A stretch of DNA of 64,000 bases, taken from the NCBI RefSeq assembly GCF_901709675.1, contig NC_051089.1, positions 8,737,476-8,801,475 on the forward strand, written 5' to 3'. Positions 62,921 through 64,000 of the stretch are shown here, in pieces; within the stretch, counting starts at the first letter, position 1, and the number at the start of each line of letters is the position of its first letter. The DNA comes from Syngnathus acus (lineage: Eukaryota > Chordata > Actinopteri > Syngnathiformes > Syngnathidae). The notes below the pieces were generated by a model, which worked only from the letters and a program-made list of their open reading frames with translations, made no database searches and had not been told where the DNA came from. The position numbers were made by a program, and so were the translations under genes.

Positions 62921-63811
62921 AGGTCTGCTTAAAATGCCTCTGTTAATCAGATTTCTGTTAAAAGCTGTAAATAGAACCAGAGTTGTGGTGGTGAGAGAAA
63001 CTCTCGCTCACTCCTCTTGACAAAGTCTTCTTTCTGTGATTTGGGTTTATTTTTCCTCTTTGACACTAACAAAAATAAATGGATAGACACTTACAGTATC
63101 CTTAAGGGATCATCTCTCAATGTTGTGCATTAGTTTGGTGAATTTTGATTGACACTGTCAAAGAAGTAGAATATTTATGGTAGTGGTATGGATAAATAAT
63201 TATTTTAATCAAGACATACATTTGCAAAATAATGTCATTTTAATTTATAGATAAGAACATGTTTTCTTACATAAGCAGCTATTCCATTTTTCTTTTTTAT
63301 AGGACTAATCATCACATCGTTTCTGATGAATAGCCAGGCAAAATGATCACGCACTACATTACAAAAACTCTTAATGAGCAGGCGCTTCCTCAATCAAGCA
63401 TCTAAATTACATTTGTACAGTCCAGTGATTACTGACCAAGGCGGATTCTTAAGCTGCGTAGAATAGGCGAGGCCAATAAATGGCCCCATCCAATGAGTGA
63501 CCACTCAGTGAATGAATCATGTCCCAATAATTAAATTGTATGGCATGGTAGAGTGTTAAGTTTAGTGGATGCGCATTGAGCTGCTCTGACTTCTCAATTG
63601 GCTTTTAAAGAAATTAAGGGATGGATTTGGACAATAATTACTCTTTTCCGGATCATTTATTCCATCTAACACCACCACTCTTCTTCTTTTGCCTCTCCCA
63701 GTTCCTCTACAGACTTTAATCACTTGGAAACACTTACAATGTGTGTCAACCAGTCATTCACTCAATAACTGAAACTTGATAACGTCAGCAACAGCAAATG
63801 TCACAAACAAA

Positions 63812-63832
63812 CGTGTGTTTGTTTGTTTGTTT
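63812..63832. repeat. (GTTT)n microsatellite
   Basis: A short run of GTTT units, an ordinary simple repeat. Confidence 0.75.
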
Positions 63833-64000
63833 ATTGTGTACATATCATCATACTTAAAATATAAAAATAACCTCAAGCAAGGAGTGTATGTTTTCATTGT
63901 TTGTTGTTGGCAGGATTGAGCAAAAGCTACTTAATTGATCTCCACAAAACTCTGTACAGGGGTGCGGTGCATGAGCCAAGGAAAGAACATTACATTTTGG

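Larger units (their letters stand above)
62570..64000. other. Non-coding DNA, no gene recognised
   Basis: Contains a TCC repeat (62901-62920) and a GTTT repeat (63812-63832). No gene, RNA or transposon is recognised to the end of the window. Confidence 0.55.

Noticed and set aside
1-64000. Host microRNA, snRNA, CRISPR array or prokaryote-type operon
   Set aside because: Scanning for well-known vertebrate microRNA seeds, U6-like sequence and regularly spaced repeats found none. The repeat content shows vertebrate nuclear DNA.

Overview
This window looks like non-coding nuclear DNA from a vertebrate, most likely a ray-finned fish and plausibly a percomorph. The organism call rests on the repeats. 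There are two tRNA-derived SINEs of fish type, relics of Tc1-like transposons with fish-type terminal repeats, decayed LINE fragments of two clades, hAT-like ends, and a small inverted-repeat MITE whose TACCGTAATTTTCGG ends I associate with fish genomes. The DNA is AT-rich and full of microsatellites. Open frames are short and stop-rich, and nothing has the operon structure of a prokaryote.

I recognise no host protein-coding gene, rRNA, functional tRNA or microRNA. The longest open frame is about 190 codons (minus strand, 31423-31995). It resembles no family I know and is best read as a chance opening. The window is therefore either a gene desert or part of one or more very long introns. It could hold small exons that cannot be told apart from background without transcripts or alignments.

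Layout. 1-12700: unique-looking AT-rich DNA with a possible retroposed poly(A) end (near 7178), a G-quadruplex motif (7286-7312) and an 11-bp-arm hairpin (8851-8879). 12702-13285: Tc1-like relics of two families, one keeping part of a transposase frame. 13300-22400: mostly unique sequence, with a CpG-richer patch near 19730-20110, a GGAT repeat and a possible regulatory block near 20900-21080. 22400-23600: a composite of decayed elements (LTR-like fragment, reverse-strand LINE fragment, second LTR-like fragment, hAT end). 24900-26574: a LINE/SINE tail and a nearly complete SINE. 30130-30833: 3' end of an L2/CR1-type LINE with a readable but broken reverse-transcriptase end. 31000-47900: mostly unique DNA with several stretches dense in homeodomain, SOX and E-box-like words, which are candidate enhancers. 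47930-48495: an LTR-like segment beside a 172-bp MITE with perfect 27-bp inverted ends. 50675-50850: a Tc1-like end. 51915-52118: a second SINE. 52300-64000: unique DNA with short tandem duplications, a long CT tract, hAT-like ends, and candidate regulatory blocks near 59440-59800 and 62320-62560.

No undescribed multi-gene system is visible. The most useful leads are the repeat relics, which are supported directly by sequence, and the candidate conserved regulatory blocks. The latter are inferred from composition and motif content only, because conservation cannot be seen in a single sequence.
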